This document shows positions 34,822 to 44,881 of a stretch of DNA of 64,000 nucleotides, one piece after another (the stretch's first letter is position 1; every line of letters starts with the position of its first letter). Below the pieces are notes generated by a model. The model did no database searches. It was not told the DNA's origin and saw nothing but the letters and a program-made list of their open reading frames with translations. Origin of the DNA: Bacteroidia bacterium (GTDB taxonomy: Bacteria > Bacteroidota > Bacteroidia > 2-12-FULL-35-15); assembly GCA_030654175.1 (NCBI GenBank), contig JAURXZ010000049.1, forward strand, positions 466,334 through 530,333. Direction: 5' to 3'. Position numbers and translations under genes: made by a program.

Positions 34822-35898
34822 TTAGAATTTCGGACACGGGAGTATCAATCCGTATTTTTTCTTTTTAGGAGGTTTACATAACTGGTAGTAAATGGTCAAT
34901 TCGTGAGCTCCGTTAGATATTAAAAATAATTTTGAAATGGTAATGTCATAGCTGTAACCAATATTTATTTGTTTTGTTTGGAATCCAATAATAACAGCTA
35001 CTGCATCATTATTTTGATATCCGGTTTTATACATTTTTAATCCTGGGATCCCCCTGTACCAAAAACCAAAATTGAATCCGTTTTGGGAATAATAGAGTCC
35101 GATATCAAGTTGATCAAATTCTTTTTGTCCACGATAGTTAAAAGCCATTGTAGCGGATTTTTTTTGAAATTCCTCTCTTTCTTCCTCGTTGTTGATCATG
35201 AATTTTGCACCTCCATGTACTGAATATTTAATGGGCAATTTAAAACTTTCTGCGCCCTTTAATGATTCATTGGGTCTGTTCAGGTGAAATGCTGAAACAC
35301 CTGCCCAGTATTTTGCAGTATAGGCCAATACTCCTGCTCCAACATCAAAAAACAGTTTGGTTTGGGTAGGAGTTTCAATTGAACCAACATTTCCTCCTCT
35401 GGCAAGCTGATCGCCAAATAATAAATTATTAAAATTAATGCTTTTTAAAGTAAATCCTGGCTGAGCACCAAATCTTAATGTGAATTTCCTGCTCAACCTG
35501 GCTTCGTAGGCAATTGAAGGGTTTATTAATGTGGTTTTTAATTGACCGGTTCCTGCAATATCACTACCAAATAATATTCCTACTCCAAGATTTTGGTCAT
35601 GTAAATAATGGTCGGCTGAGGCTAAAAAAGTACTATAGGTTTTAGATATTCCCGGCCATTGATTTCTATAGGTTGCTGAAAGCCTTGAACAACGGCTTGC
35701 ACCGGTAAAAGCCGGATTAAGATACAATGGAGAAGAATAAAACTGTGTAAAATGAATATCCTGCGCAAAAGCCTCTCCGCCTGCATCCTTCCAAAGGAAA
35801 GAAAAGCAAAAAAATAATACACATACAAACCCTTTCCCTATCCTTCGCAGTTGGAGCGGGAAACAGTAGGTGTACCTTTTATTTTTTATCCTTTTCAT
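34822..35898 (-). CDS. PorP/SprF-family type IX secretion system membrane protein
   Basis: A 358-residue outer-membrane barrel of the PorP/SprF family. The leader is long (about 1-45, with an Arg/Lys-rich start). The hallmark FTQFYSSPLYLNPAFTG follows directly, then RLSATYRNQWPGIS and DHYLHDQNLGVGILFGSDIAG. SprF is needed for SprB delivery to the surface in Flavobacterium johnsoniae, and PorP is a T9SS component. Because this gene directly follows the SprB-repeat adhesin on the same strand (85 bases apart), it is most likely that adhesin's dedicated partner for secretion or anchoring. The C-terminus is rich in Lys, ends KKKYGLILPCPKF, and is slightly longer than usual. Confidence 0.92.
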   Translation of the reverse strand: MKRIKNKRYTYCFPLQLRRIGKGFVCVLFFCFSFLWKDAGGEAFAQDIHFTQFYSSPLYLNPAFTGASRCSRLSATYRNQWPGISKTYSTFLASADHYLHDQNLGVGILFGSDIAGTGQLKTTLINPSIAYEARLSRKFTLRFGAQPGFTLKSINFNNLLFGDQLARGGNVGSIETPTQTKLFFDVGAGVLAYTAKYWAGVSAFHLNRPNESLKGAESFKLPIKYSVHGGAKFMINNEEEREEFQKKSATMAFNYRGQKEFDQLDIGLYYSQNGFNFGFWYRGIPGLKMYKTGYQNNDAVAVIIGFQTKQINIGYSYDITISKLFLISNGAHELTIYYQLCKPPKKKKYGLILPCPKF

Positions 35899-35983
35899 TT
35901 GTCTTTAACAATTTAACTCTTCTTTGATACCCCATTTTGCCATATACCGATACATTCAGAGAGGCTGGAGGGGAGGTCTGGTA

Positions 35984-38900
35984 TTATCTCAGAAGAGTAA
36001 CATCACCACTCTTATTAAATATTTTTCCATTATTTAATTTAATATATGCTTTCCAAACATAAACATCGAGCTGGCATAAAACCCCTCTGTAATAACCATC
36101 CCATCCTTTTTTAATATCCAGAGATTCAAAAATTTGTTCGCCCCAGCGATTAAAAATTTCTAATTTAAATTCATCTACACCGGTTGTGTATGGGAAAAAA
36201 ATATCATTATCCAGGGTATTCATATCATAAGTTCCTCCGGGGCCTCCAACAGGATTAGGAGTAAATACATTAGGGAAAATAACATCGGCATTTGTTGTTA
36301 TTGTGGAGTATGCAGTATCAGCACATCCATAGGGAGATGTAGCTATAAATTGAACCTGGAAAATTCCTACTGAATTATAAAGATGCTGAGGGTTTTCTGC
36401 AAAAGATGTTCCTCCATCACCAAAACTCCAGTTATAAAGTGTCGCATTGGTGGATTGATTAGTACAAACTAATAGATCGTAAGGGATATCAAGAAGCGTT
36501 GAATTAACTGAAAATGCTGCAATAGGATACGGATAAGCATTAATGATAAATGGTGCAGATGTGTTATTGCTCGTACAACCATTAGTAGTGGTTACTGTTA
36601 AGGTAACAGTAAAAGTCCCGGGCAAAGTATAATTATGAGTAGGATCGGGTAACGAAGAGCTTGTTCCATCACCAAAATTCCAATACCAGGCAGAAATTGG
36701 ATCATTAATATTCCCGGTAATTGAATTATCGAAAAATTGAATTGTTTTTGGAACACATGTTGAATCAGTATCAGATGTTAATGATAGTGTTGGTGGAGGA
36801 TTAAAAAGTATTGAAACTGAATCAGTAACAGATGCACCGCAATTATTGGAGACTGTTACAATATATGTTGTTGGTTGAGCAGGAGTAACAAGGTAACCTC
36901 CCGGGCCTGCACCTAAATTATTGTTCCATGAATAGGTTAATTGACCTGTTGCGCCTGTAGTTTCAACATAAACCACAGAGCTTTGGCCCGGACAGATTGG
37001 AGAAAACCCAATTGCCTGAACGTTTGCAGGACCGAGAATGTATGGTACCACAGAAACAGTATCAGGTGTTCCTGCGCATCCGTTTTGGTCGGTTGCAATA
37101 ACCGTATACGATGTACTGGTACTAGGGGTAGTGGTTAAGGAACCTGAATTTACAGTACTTACCGGCAACCATGAATAATAATAATTTCCGGCTCCTCCGG
37201 ATGCACTTGCTGTGACCGTTCCTGATTGTCCAAGACATATTGAATCATTAGGACTGGCTACTGTTATAACTTGTGTTGGATGTGTTATTAAAACAGTATT
37301 GGTTTTGATACAACCCTGGCCATCAGTGATGGTAACCGTGTAGGTAATACCGGAACCCGTTCCTGAATTTAAATTTGTAGCGGTACTAGTGATCTGATCT
37401 GGAGTGGTTGACCATAAATAGCTATATGGCAACGTTCCTCCGGTTGCAATAGCAGTGGCACTTCCGTCAGAACCATTAAAGCAGGTTGTATTAACAGAAG
37501 AACCAACCGAAGCCGAAAGTAATGAGGGCTGCGTAATATTTATTGAAATGGATGCAGGGCAATTTAGTTGATCTGTTACAGTAACACTATAAGTACCGGC
37601 TGTAAGATTGTTCACTGTTGGTGAACTTGATACAACAGGAAACCAGGAATAATTGTATGTGGACGTTCCTCCTGCACTGGTAATGGTAATTGATCCATTA
37701 TTTCCACCATAACAGGAAACATTAGTTTGAGCGGAGGCAGAAATAATTAATGCCGCAGGCTGATTTATTGTACCGGTTGCTGAGGCTGTACATCCCAATG
37801 CATCTGTCACATTTGCAGTATATGTTCCAGCAGTTAATGATGATGCTGATAAATTATTTCCACCATAAGGTGACCAGGAAGTATAAAATGGAGCAGTTCC
37901 TTGTGATATATTAATGGTAATAGTACCATTATTTCCTCCATAACAGGAAACATCAGTTACTGATGAAACAGCAACACTTGGCCCCGGAATGTTAGTTAAA
38001 TTTATTATAATCGATTGAATACAATTTTTTGAATCCGTTACCTGCAATGTATATGAACCTGGCCCCACATTGCTTAAGGTGGAGTTTGTAGATGATCCCG
38101 GAATCCATAAATAGGAGTAGGGACCGATGCCTCCGCTGATTTGAGAAGAAATGGAGCCATTGGATAAACCACAGGAAGGGTTGGAAGACAATAACGTTCC
38201 TGAAATTTGACTTGGTTGTGAAACAGCAAGGAGTACGTTGGTTGCGCAGCCATTGCCATCTGTAACTAAAACAAAATAATTTCCTGCCGAAAGGCCGGTG
38301 GCAATTTGCCCCGTTCCGCCTGAAGGTGCCCATTGATAGGTATATGTACCTGAACCACCAGTAGGATTTATTGTCGCGCTTCCATCAGAACCCCCAAAGC
38401 AATTCGTTGCAACAGGGGTACTTGTGGCAGATAAAGCTTGCGTTGGTTGTGAAATAGTTTGAGAGGTTGAGGTAGTGCAACCTTTTGAATCTGTTATATT
38501 TACTGTGTAAGTCCCTACCGCCAAACCTGTTCCGGTTGATCCATTTCCACCACCGGGCAACCAATTATAATTATAAAATGGTGTACCACCGCTAACATTT
38601 ACTGTGGCTGTTCCGTTATTTCCATTAAAACAACTAACATTGGTAAACGATGAAATTGAAGCCAGAAGTACAGTTGGCTGACCGATCGTAAAAGTTTGGC
38701 TTTCGATGCAGCTATTGGCATCTGTTACCTGCAGGGTATAGGTAGTTGCTGAAAGGGTGCTTATTGTTGAACCCAAAGTACCCATTGGTAGCCACTGATA
38801 TGAAAAAGCACCGGTGCCACCGGTTGCGCTTGCAGATGCAGTTCCGTTACTTCCACCAAAACAACCCACATTGGCAGTTGATAAAGTTACAGAGATCGCT

Positions 38901-41900
38901 GAAGGCTCTGTAATTGCCGGGCTCGTAGTTGCTAACGACTGACAGCCAATTGCATCAATAACAGTAACAGTATATGTGCCCGCAGTTAAGCCATTTGCAG
39001 TTGCATTAGTGCCGCCTGAAGGCGCCCAGCTATATGTAAAAGGACCGCTTCCGCTTGAAACGCCAACTGTGGCTGAACCGTCTGAACCACCATTACAACT
39101 TACATTTGAAGAAGAAAAAATACTTACAGAGGGACCTGTATTATCATTCACATTTATATATTTTGAAGCGGTGCAGTTATTTGCATCATTTACAAGTACC
39201 AAATACGTTCCGGACATTAAACCTGTTGCCGTACTATTTGTTCCACCACTTGGTGACCATAAGTAGGTGTAGGTTCCAATGCCTCCTGCAACAGATACAG
39301 AAGCTTGCCCGTTTGGTAAACTGCAACTTGAATTAACGGTTGATGTCGTTAAAACCATTTGAGAAGGCTGACTTACAATTACAGAATTAGTAACAATACA
39401 TCCTTTAGAGTCTGTTACTGTTATCGTATAATTTCCTCCCGGAATATTTAAAACATTTTGTCCGTTATAATTTCCAGGCATCCAGCTATAGCTATATGGT
39501 CCGGATCCGCCCGAAGCAGAGGAAGAAACTGAGCCATTACTTCCACCATTGCAACTCGCAGGAGTTGAGGATACTGAAACAGCAAGAGGGAAAAAAGGTT
39601 GTGTTATCGTTACGTTATTTTGAACCTGACAACCATAGTTATCAGTTACTGTAACGCTGTATGTTCCTGCAAGTAAATTGCTAATGCTTGCGGAATTAAG
39701 TGATCCCGGCATCCATGAGTAGGTATAATTGGGATTGCCTCCTGTAGCGCTGGCAGTTATGCCACCATTATTACCGGAAAAACAAGTCACATTTACCTGA
39801 TTTATAAAGCTAACCGTTAAAGCTGTCGGTTGGTTGATCGTTACAATAGAGGTTGCTGTACAACTGTTAAGATCTGTTGTTGTTAATGTGTAGGTACCAC
39901 TAGATAGATTTGATGCGGTAACGGATGTTTGACCTCCCGGCTGCCATAAATAAGTATAACCAGGTGTTCCACCGGCTGCAAATGCAGTAGCAGAACCGTT
40001 ATTGAGGTAATCGCATGTTTCGTCAATACTTGATATGCTTGAAGATAGCAAAGTTGGCTGAGTGATTGATGCATTAGACGAAGCAATGCAACCGTTATCA
40101 TCTGTTAATGTTAATGTATAGCTGCCGGCTGGTAAATTAATGATATTGGGAGTTGTAGCCCCTATAGGGTTCCAGCTGTAGGAATAAGGAGCAGTACCAC
40201 CTGAAATGGAGCTGGTAACCGATCCGTTGTTTCCATTAAAACAAGAAACATTTGTAGTTGTAAAAGCGATGGCTAATGCCAAAGGTTGTATAATCGTATT
40301 TGTGGACGAGATCTGACATCCTTTAGAATCGGTTATTGTAACAGTATAGGTTCCTGCTGGTTGACCAATGATCGATGGTGTTGTTTGGTTGCCCGGCTGC
40401 CATAAGTAGGTGTATGGACTTGTACCGCCAACTGGAGTTATTGATATAGAACCATTGCTGCCTCCTGCACATGAAACATTTGAAACTAATGAGTTATTGG
40501 TAAGTGGCAACGGTTGAGTAATAGTCAAGGAAGTTTGATAGCTGCAACCTAAACCATCCTGAATTGCTACCGAATAGGTGCCTTGAGCTAAATTAGTTGC
40601 TGTTGCTGATGATTGGGCTGGAACAGTATTCCAAAAATAAGTAAATGGATTCGGTCCACCGGTAATAGCAATTGCAGCAGATCCATCATTTCCTCCAAAA
40701 CAACTAACATTTGTTATTACTGTTGAAACAGAAGCATTAAAATTTGAAAAATTGATTAGCAGTGAATCCGAATCAGGAAGACATGTTCCATTTCCTGTAG
40801 TAGTTAAATATAAATTTACAAAACCGTTTAAAACTTCTGTAGTTGTTGGTGTGTAAGTCGCTCCGGAAAGTGTTGTATTATTGGGACTGAAAACTCCTGC
40901 ACCTCCTGACCATATTCCACCACTTGCACCTGCAACACTGCCATTAAGAGTAGCAATAGGACTTTCACTGCATACAGTAATGTCTGAACCCGCATTTGCT
41001 GTAATTGCTACCGAAAAGGACGTGACTGTCACTACCGCTGAAGTTGGAGGACAGTCAGAAGCATCTTTAAGTAAAACCGAATAGGTTCCAACTCCTACAT
41101 TTATGGTTTGAGAAGTACTTCCTGTATTCCATAAATAAGTATAAGGGGGAGACCCTCCGCTGCCATTAACAGTAACTGATGTAGAAGTTTGCCCAAAACA
41201 AATTGTTGGATTCTGAGGGATGATAGTTGCAATAAGTGTTGTATTAAAAACAACTCTTATTGTATCGCAAACGGTTATAGAGTTACATAAAGCATCTGGT
41301 AACCCGCAAACAACATAATCAATATATGGGGGCGCTCCACCCTGGCCTGTTACTGTAGGGTTTAAACATCCCGAAGTACATGATAAATAGCTATTGTATG
41401 CACCTGAAGCACCAGGATATACTGAGGTCCAATTAGCAGAAGCTGCGTTAAATCCCGCTGCATTCAGTTGGCCTATACATCCGTCATTTATTGTAACGTC
41501 TGCTCCTCCAACAGGCATAGGTATGGAAGTGATCTGGTATACATTATCATTATTTCCAGGTTTGCAAAATGTTAATACGTGAGGACCAACGCCATTTAAA
41601 CAAATCGGCTGGCCAAGAGCTGTTTGTGGGCCACAGTTTATCTGATAAAAAAGTGCGCCACCCGGAACTGCCCCGGCAATAATATTGAAATTTATAGCTT
41701 CAGCATCAGGGTCAAGCGTAATAACAAATTTCACACATTTATCAGGAGCGCTCGTTCCGCAACAATTATCTTCTCTGAGAACACTGGGGCTGGTCCAAAT
41801 ACTGTCGGGAACTCCTGAAAGGTCTACATTAAATGCCGGAACACCCGGCCCACACTGGGAGTATAGGTTTGAGGAAACTATTATTGATAATATTATAAAG

Positions 41901-41914
41901 AACCGGAAACGCAT
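35984..41914 (-). CDS. Giant SprB-repeat, PKD-domain adhesin with type B (gliding) T9SS signal
   Basis: A 1976-residue secreted protein. A signal peptide (about 1-19) precedes a unique Cys-rich N-terminal region (to about 215), then 15 SprB repeats of about 77 residues. Each has N/V-S-C-x-G-G-N/S-D/N-G-S and GG-x-x-x-Y-x-Y-x-W-x-P-G, closed by L-x-AGTYTVTVTD-x-x-GC. One degenerate repeat sits before and one after the array. Two PKD domains follow (about 1700-1850, WNFGDGTSSSLPDPTHNY and WSFGDGGTSFAENPQHLY). It ends with a type B T9SS signal (PNVFTPNPVGGP ... FNRWGEQIFES ... VYVWKAYIKLNNG). SprB in F. johnsoniae is a mobile gliding adhesin; whether this one moves or simply sticks cannot be judged. 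It is followed by its PorP/SprF partner. Confidence 0.93.
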   Translation of the reverse strand: MRFRFFIILSIIVSSNLYSQCGPGVPAFNVDLSGVPDSIWTSPSVLREDNCCGTSAPDKCVKFVITLDPDAEAINFNIIAGAVPGGALFYQINCGPQTALGQPICLNGVGPHVLTFCKPGNNDNVYQITSIPMPVGGADVTINDGCIGQLNAAGFNAASANWTSVYPGASGAYNSYLSCTSGCLNPTVTGQGGAPPYIDYVVCGLPDALCNSITVCDTIRVVFNTTLIATIIPQNPTICFGQTSTSVTVNGSGGSPPYTYLWNTGSTSQTINVGVGTYSVLLKDASDCPPTSAVVTVTSFSVAITANAGSDITVCSESPIATLNGSVAGASGGIWSGGAGVFSPNNTTLSGATYTPTTTEVLNGFVNLYLTTTGNGTCLPDSDSLLINFSNFNASVSTVITNVSCFGGNDGSAAIAITGGPNPFTYFWNTVPAQSSATATNLAQGTYSVAIQDGLGCSYQTSLTITQPLPLTNNSLVSNVSCAGGSNGSISITPVGGTSPYTYLWQPGNQTTPSIIGQPAGTYTVTITDSKGCQISSTNTIIQPLALAIAFTTTNVSCFNGNNGSVTSSISGGTAPYSYSWNPIGATTPNIINLPAGSYTLTLTDDNGCIASSNASITQPTLLSSSISSIDETCDYLNNGSATAFAAGGTPGYTYLWQPGGQTSVTASNLSSGTYTLTTTDLNSCTATSIVTINQPTALTVSFINQVNVTCFSGNNGGITASATGGNPNYTYSWMPGSLNSASISNLLAGTYSVTVTDNYGCQVQNNVTITQPFFPLAVSVSSTPASCNGGSNGSVSSSASGGSGPYSYSWMPGNYNGQNVLNIPGGNYTITVTDSKGCIVTNSVIVSQPSQMVLTTSTVNSSCSLPNGQASVSVAGGIGTYTYLWSPSGGTNSTATGLMSGTYLVLVNDANNCTASKYINVNDNTGPSVSIFSSSNVSCNGGSDGSATVGVSSGSGPFTYSWAPSGGTNATANGLTAGTYTVTVIDAIGCQSLATTSPAITEPSAISVTLSTANVGCFGGSNGTASASATGGTGAFSYQWLPMGTLGSTISTLSATTYTLQVTDANSCIESQTFTIGQPTVLLASISSFTNVSCFNGNNGTATVNVSGGTPFYNYNWLPGGGNGSTGTGLAVGTYTVNITDSKGCTTSTSQTISQPTQALSATSTPVATNCFGGSDGSATINPTGGSGTYTYQWAPSGGTGQIATGLSAGNYFVLVTDGNGCATNVLLAVSQPSQISGTLLSSNPSCGLSNGSISSQISGGIGPYSYLWIPGSSTNSTLSNVGPGSYTLQVTDSKNCIQSIIINLTNIPGPSVAVSSVTDVSCYGGNNGTITINISQGTAPFYTSWSPYGGNNLSASSLTAGTYTANVTDALGCTASATGTINQPAALIISASAQTNVSCYGGNNGSITITSAGGTSTYNYSWFPVVSSSPTVNNLTAGTYSVTVTDQLNCPASISINITQPSLLSASVGSSVNTTCFNGSDGSATAIATGGTLPYSYLWSTTPDQITSTATNLNSGTGSGITYTVTITDGQGCIKTNTVLITHPTQVITVASPNDSICLGQSGTVTASASGGAGNYYYSWLPVSTVNSGSLTTTPSTSTSYTVIATDQNGCAGTPDTVSVVPYILGPANVQAIGFSPICPGQSSVVYVETTGATGQLTYSWNNNLGAGPGGYLVTPAQPTTYIVTVSNNCGASVTDSVSILFNPPPTLSLTSDTDSTCVPKTIQFFDNSITGNINDPISAWYWNFGDGTSSSLPDPTHNYTLPGTFTVTLTVTTTNGCTSNNTSAPFIINAYPYPIAAFSVNSTLLDIPYDLLVCTNQSTNATLYNWSFGDGGTSFAENPQHLYNSVGIFQVQFIATSPYGCADTAYSTITTNADVIFPNVFTPNPVGGPGGTYDMNTLDNDIFFPYTTGVDEFKLEIFNRWGEQIFESLDIKKGWDGYYRGVLCQLDVYVWKAYIKLNNGKIFNKSGDVTLLR
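37260..40720 (-). repeat. Array of 15 SprB repeats, ~230 bp each
   Basis: The repeats begin with a Cys in a V-S-C-F/Y/N-G-G pattern and end with GTYTVTVTD-x-x-GC. Coordinates are approximate. The units vary in sequence, so this is an older array with no near-identical adjacent copies, unlike the RCC1 gene. Confidence 0.8.
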
Positions 41915-42261
41915 AGTTTATTTTTAACGTCTTACTTAAATGTCAATCATGTTTTTAATTGTTTACGGCATTGAAACAAATAAAGTTTCGGTTTTTGTTT
42001 TTTATTTCTATAATAGCTATTAATAGGGCTATTTAGGCTATTGATTTTTTTGTTTTAACGGCAGAAATATGTTTTATTTTAAAAATCAGATAAATTTCAA
42101 GATTTTTTTTATTCCCACTCAAAAACAAATCTTACAGTATAAATGCAGCATATTTGATCAATATTGAAAAAAAATATGCAGATATTTAATAATTTTTTTT
42201 GGATGGTAAATAATTACTATTTCGATCTGATCTTTGAAAAAAATTAAAAAAGAAGAGAGTT
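41915..42261. other. Long AT-rich region upstream of the SprB-type adhesin gene
   Basis: The only gene-free stretch above 300 bases (347). It is very AT-rich and should hold the adhesin gene's promoter. I find no clean TTTG/TAnnTTTG pair on the minus strand. A weak stem, GAAAC-N7-GTTTC (about 41973-41989), and two GGCTATT direct repeats near 42027-42042 are the only structures seen. No small ORF is convincing. Confidence 0.4.
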
Positions 42262-43512
42262 TTAACTGAATCTTATTGCTTTAATCGGGGTGATCTTAGA
42301 AATGATAAAGCTTGGAATAATCAACATTATAAGACAGGACAGAAGTGTACCGATGTTTAATAATAATATATGAAACAAGTTAATATTAATAGGGATAACA
42401 GAAACATAATAGGTAGTCTGATCCAATTTAAGCACACCAAAATATTGTTGAAAAAGTGCAATTGCAATACCTATAATATTCCCCCAAATTAGTCCTTTAC
42501 CAATCAGGTAGGCTGCATTGTACAAAAATATTTTTTGAATATTTTTATTTCTTGCTCCTAATGCTTTTAAAATCCCTATCATATTAGTGCGTTCTAAGAT
42601 CAATACCAGCAAGGCGGATATCATATTTATGCCTGCTACCAGAATCATCAGGGTAATCACCATTATGGCATTTACATCCTGCAGGTCCAACCATGAAAAT
42701 ATTGTTGGATTTATTTCTTTTACTGTTTTCGCGATCAAACCCTGTCCCACAAGATCATTAACTTCATTACCAACTTCATCAATTTTTTTATAATCTTTGA
42801 TCGCAAGCTCAAATCCTCCTATCTGATCGGAGTTCCAATAATTTAATTTTTGTATTTGTTTAATATCAACCAATACAAGGCTTTTGTCTATTTCCTCAAA
42901 TCCTGTTTCATAGATACCTGAAATATAAAAAGCTTTTACCCTTTGCTCATATTGAAAAGATGAACTATCGGCCTTTTTGATCAAAAAATAAATGATCATT
43001 TTATCATCCAGTTTCAGTTCTAATTTGTCGGCTAAATATTTTGAAATTATAATGTTTCTGGATATGCCGGTATCACTTACAGAGAAAGATTTTCCACTTT
43101 TAAGGTTTTCGTTAATGAATTTCCAATCGTAATCCGGCCCTATACCTTTTAATAAAGCTCCTTCATTTGCAGTCTTCGTTTTTATGATACCACTTTTTGT
43201 GGCATAGATTTGGATGTGATTGACATCAGGATCGTTTTTTAATTCGTCAACGAAGGATTGTTTTTTATCAATAGGTTGTGGTTCATTACTTTCATTACTA
43301 TCATAATTTGTAATTTGTATGTGTGAACCAAAGCCAATAAGTTTATTCCTGATTTCCTTTTGAAAGCCGGTAACTATTGCAATTGTTAAGATCATCACGG
43401 CCAAGCCAAGGGCAATACCCAATACAGAAATACGCACAATTGGCCTTGATAACTGGCTGGTGCCAACCGAACCAAAAATGATTCGTTTGGCTATAAAGCG
43501 TTCAATGTTCAA
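42262..43512 (-). CDS. ABC transporter permease, LolC/LolE/FtsX type
   Basis: A 416-residue inner-membrane protein with the family layout: short N-terminal SQLSRPIVRISVLGIALGLAVMIL (membrane segment about 24-48), a periplasmic MacB-like domain (about 50-270) and three C-terminal membrane helices (about 275-300, 325-350 and 375-405). The C-terminal FtsX-like core has NMIGILKALGARNKNIQKIFLY, the cytoplasmic coupling-helix motif, and a final KITPIKAIRFS. LolC/E pulls lipoproteins off the inner membrane with LolD, but no LolD ATPase is here, so the partner is elsewhere. Lipoprotein release is the likely role. It is divergent from the DUF1343 gene. Confidence 0.9.
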   Translation of the reverse strand: MNIERFIAKRIIFGSVGTSQLSRPIVRISVLGIALGLAVMILTIAIVTGFQKEIRNKLIGFGSHIQITNYDSNESNEPQPIDKKQSFVDELKNDPDVNHIQIYATKSGIIKTKTANEGALLKGIGPDYDWKFINENLKSGKSFSVSDTGISRNIIISKYLADKLELKLDDKMIIYFLIKKADSSSFQYEQRVKAFYISGIYETGFEEIDKSLVLVDIKQIQKLNYWNSDQIGGFELAIKDYKKIDEVGNEVNDLVGQGLIAKTVKEINPTIFSWLDLQDVNAIMVITLMILVAGINMISALLVLILERTNMIGILKALGARNKNIQKIFLYNAAYLIGKGLIWGNIIGIAIALFQQYFGVLKLDQTTYYVSVIPININLFHILLLNIGTLLSCLIMLIIPSFIISKITPIKAIRFS

Positions 43513-43519
43513 AATTTAT

Positions 43520-43527
43520 TAGCTTTG
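43520..43527 (+). promoter_or_regulatory. Promoter core TAGCTTTG of the DUF1343 gene
   Basis: Exact TAnnTTTG match, 45 bases before the ATG at 43573 and just upstream of the divergent permease start. No matching -33 box. It supports starting translation at 43573 rather than at the upstream ATG at 43525. Confidence 0.4.
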
Positions 43528-43572
43528 ATGTTCTATTCTATTTATTTACAAAATTACTATTTTACAATTAAG

Positions 43573-44784
43573 ATGAGGATTTATAAAATTTATACATTAT
43601 TTTTAGTTGCTATTCTTTCATTAAATGCAGTTGCACAAGGGATTACACAAATCAATAATTCTATCAAAACAATTGATGATATCCAGGTTGGTGCTGACCG
43701 CACACAGGATTACCTTCCTTTATTAAAAAACAAATCAGTGGCAATAGTTGCCAATCAATCCTCCAATATTAAAAATACTCATTTAGTGGATAGTCTTGTT
43801 GCATTGGGGGTAAATGTAAAAAAAGTGTTTTGTCCTGAACATGGCTTCCGTGGCTTAGTTGATGCCGGAAAAAAAGTAAAAACGTATAAAGATGTAAAAA
43901 CAGGTTTACCTATTATTTCGCTTTATGGAAAAAACAAAAAACCTGCAGCTCTTGATTTGAAGGACGTTGATGTGATCATTTTTGATATACAGGATGTAGG
44001 AGTTCGATTTTATACCTACCTGTCTACATTGCATTATGTAATGGAAGCCTGTGCGGAAAATAATAAAACGTTGATCGTGCTTGACAGGCCTAATCCCAAT
44101 GGATATTATATTGACGGGCCGGTGATGGAAGATGCTTACAAATCATTTTTAGGTTTACATCCTGTGCCTATTGTATATGGTTTGACCATTGGGGAGTACG
44201 CACAAATGATCAATGGCGAAGCCTGGTTAACGGGAGGTTTAAAATGTAATTTAAAAGTGATTGTGTTGAACAATTATACACATTCCGATTTTTATGAGTT
44301 GCCTGTTCGGCCATCTCCAAATTTACCAAACATGGCATCGGTATATTTATACCCGAGTTTAGGATTGTTTGAAGGAACAATTGTTTCGGTGGGGCGAGGA
44401 ACTGATTTACCTTTTCAAATTATTGGCCATCCAACTTTACAAAAAACAAATTATACTTTTACTCCAAAACCCAAAGGCGGTGCTATGGAACCTAAGTACA
44501 ACGCGCAAGTTTGTAATGGTTATAATTTGTTTAATTTTGGAACTGAGTACATGAAAAATACCAAAAAGATCTATTTATATTGGTTAATTAATACGTATAA
44601 AAATACACCGGATAACACCAGTTTTTTTGATGAGAATTTTAATTACCATGCCGGTAATGCCACACTTCAAAAGCAAATTAAAGAAAATATAGATGAAGAA
44701 GCGATACGTAAAAGCTGGCAACCGAGATTAGATAAATTTAAAACTATTCGTAAAAAATATTTATTGTATAAAGATTTTGAGTAG
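43573..44784 (+). CDS. DUF1343/NamZ-like exo-beta-N-acetylmuramidase
   Basis: A 403-residue exported protein; the start at 43573 gives a signal peptide (about 1-22, ending NAVAQ). DUF1343 hallmarks: VGADRTQDYLPLLKNKSVAIVANQSS, VFCPEHGFRG, GLPIISLYGKNKKP and the DIQDVGVRFYTYLSTLHYVMEAC block, then LDRPNPNG and PSPNLPNMASVYLYPSLGLFEGT-like strings. The family includes NamZ of Tannerella and Bacillus (GH171), which cleaves MurNAc from the non-reducing end of peptidoglycan fragments. A role in cell-wall recycling or scavenging follows from that family. The predicted acidic catalytic region (FDIQDVGVRFYTY) looks intact. No other muropeptide genes are adjacent. Confidence 0.88.
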   Translation: MRIYKIYTLFLVAILSLNAVAQGITQINNSIKTIDDIQVGADRTQDYLPLLKNKSVAIVANQSSNIKNTHLVDSLVALGVNVKKVFCPEHGFRGLVDAGKKVKTYKDVKTGLPIISLYGKNKKPAALDLKDVDVIIFDIQDVGVRFYTYLSTLHYVMEACAENNKTLIVLDRPNPNGYYIDGPVMEDAYKSFLGLHPVPIVYGLTIGEYAQMINGEAWLTGGLKCNLKVIVLNNYTHSDFYELPVRPSPNLPNMASVYLYPSLGLFEGTIVSVGRGTDLPFQIIGHPTLQKTNYTFTPKPKGGAMEPKYNAQVCNGYNLFNFGTEYMKNTKKIYLYWLINTYKNTPDNTSFFDENFNYHAGNATLQKQIKENIDEEAIRKSWQPRLDKFKTIRKKYLLYKDFE

Positions 44785-44868
44785 TGATTTTTTTTGCTTT
44801 TTCAACTTTAATTGGTCCCATTTAGTTTGACAATTGAAGAAGGAAAATTCTTCGGAAGTGTTTTTTGT

Positions 44869-44876
44869 TATCTTTG
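44869..44876 (+). promoter_or_regulatory. Promoter core TATCTTTG of the glycosyltransferase gene
   Basis: Exact TAnnTTTG match ending 5 bases before the ATG at 44882. If transcription starts about 7 bases after the core, the mRNA would be leaderless or nearly so. The placement argues against the in-frame ATG at 44834. Confidence 0.5.
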
Positions 44877-44881
44877 TCAAC

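Noticed and set aside
38976-39266. Antisense reading frames inside the SprB-repeat adhesin (also near 36941, 39055, 40881, 41394)
   Set aside because: They follow from in-frame repeats in a low-complexity gene and encode nothing recognisable.
37260-40720. Regular repeats suggesting a CRISPR array
   Set aside because: The units are ~230 bases, diverged, and translate into SprB repeats. There are no short identical repeats with unique spacers and no cas genes.
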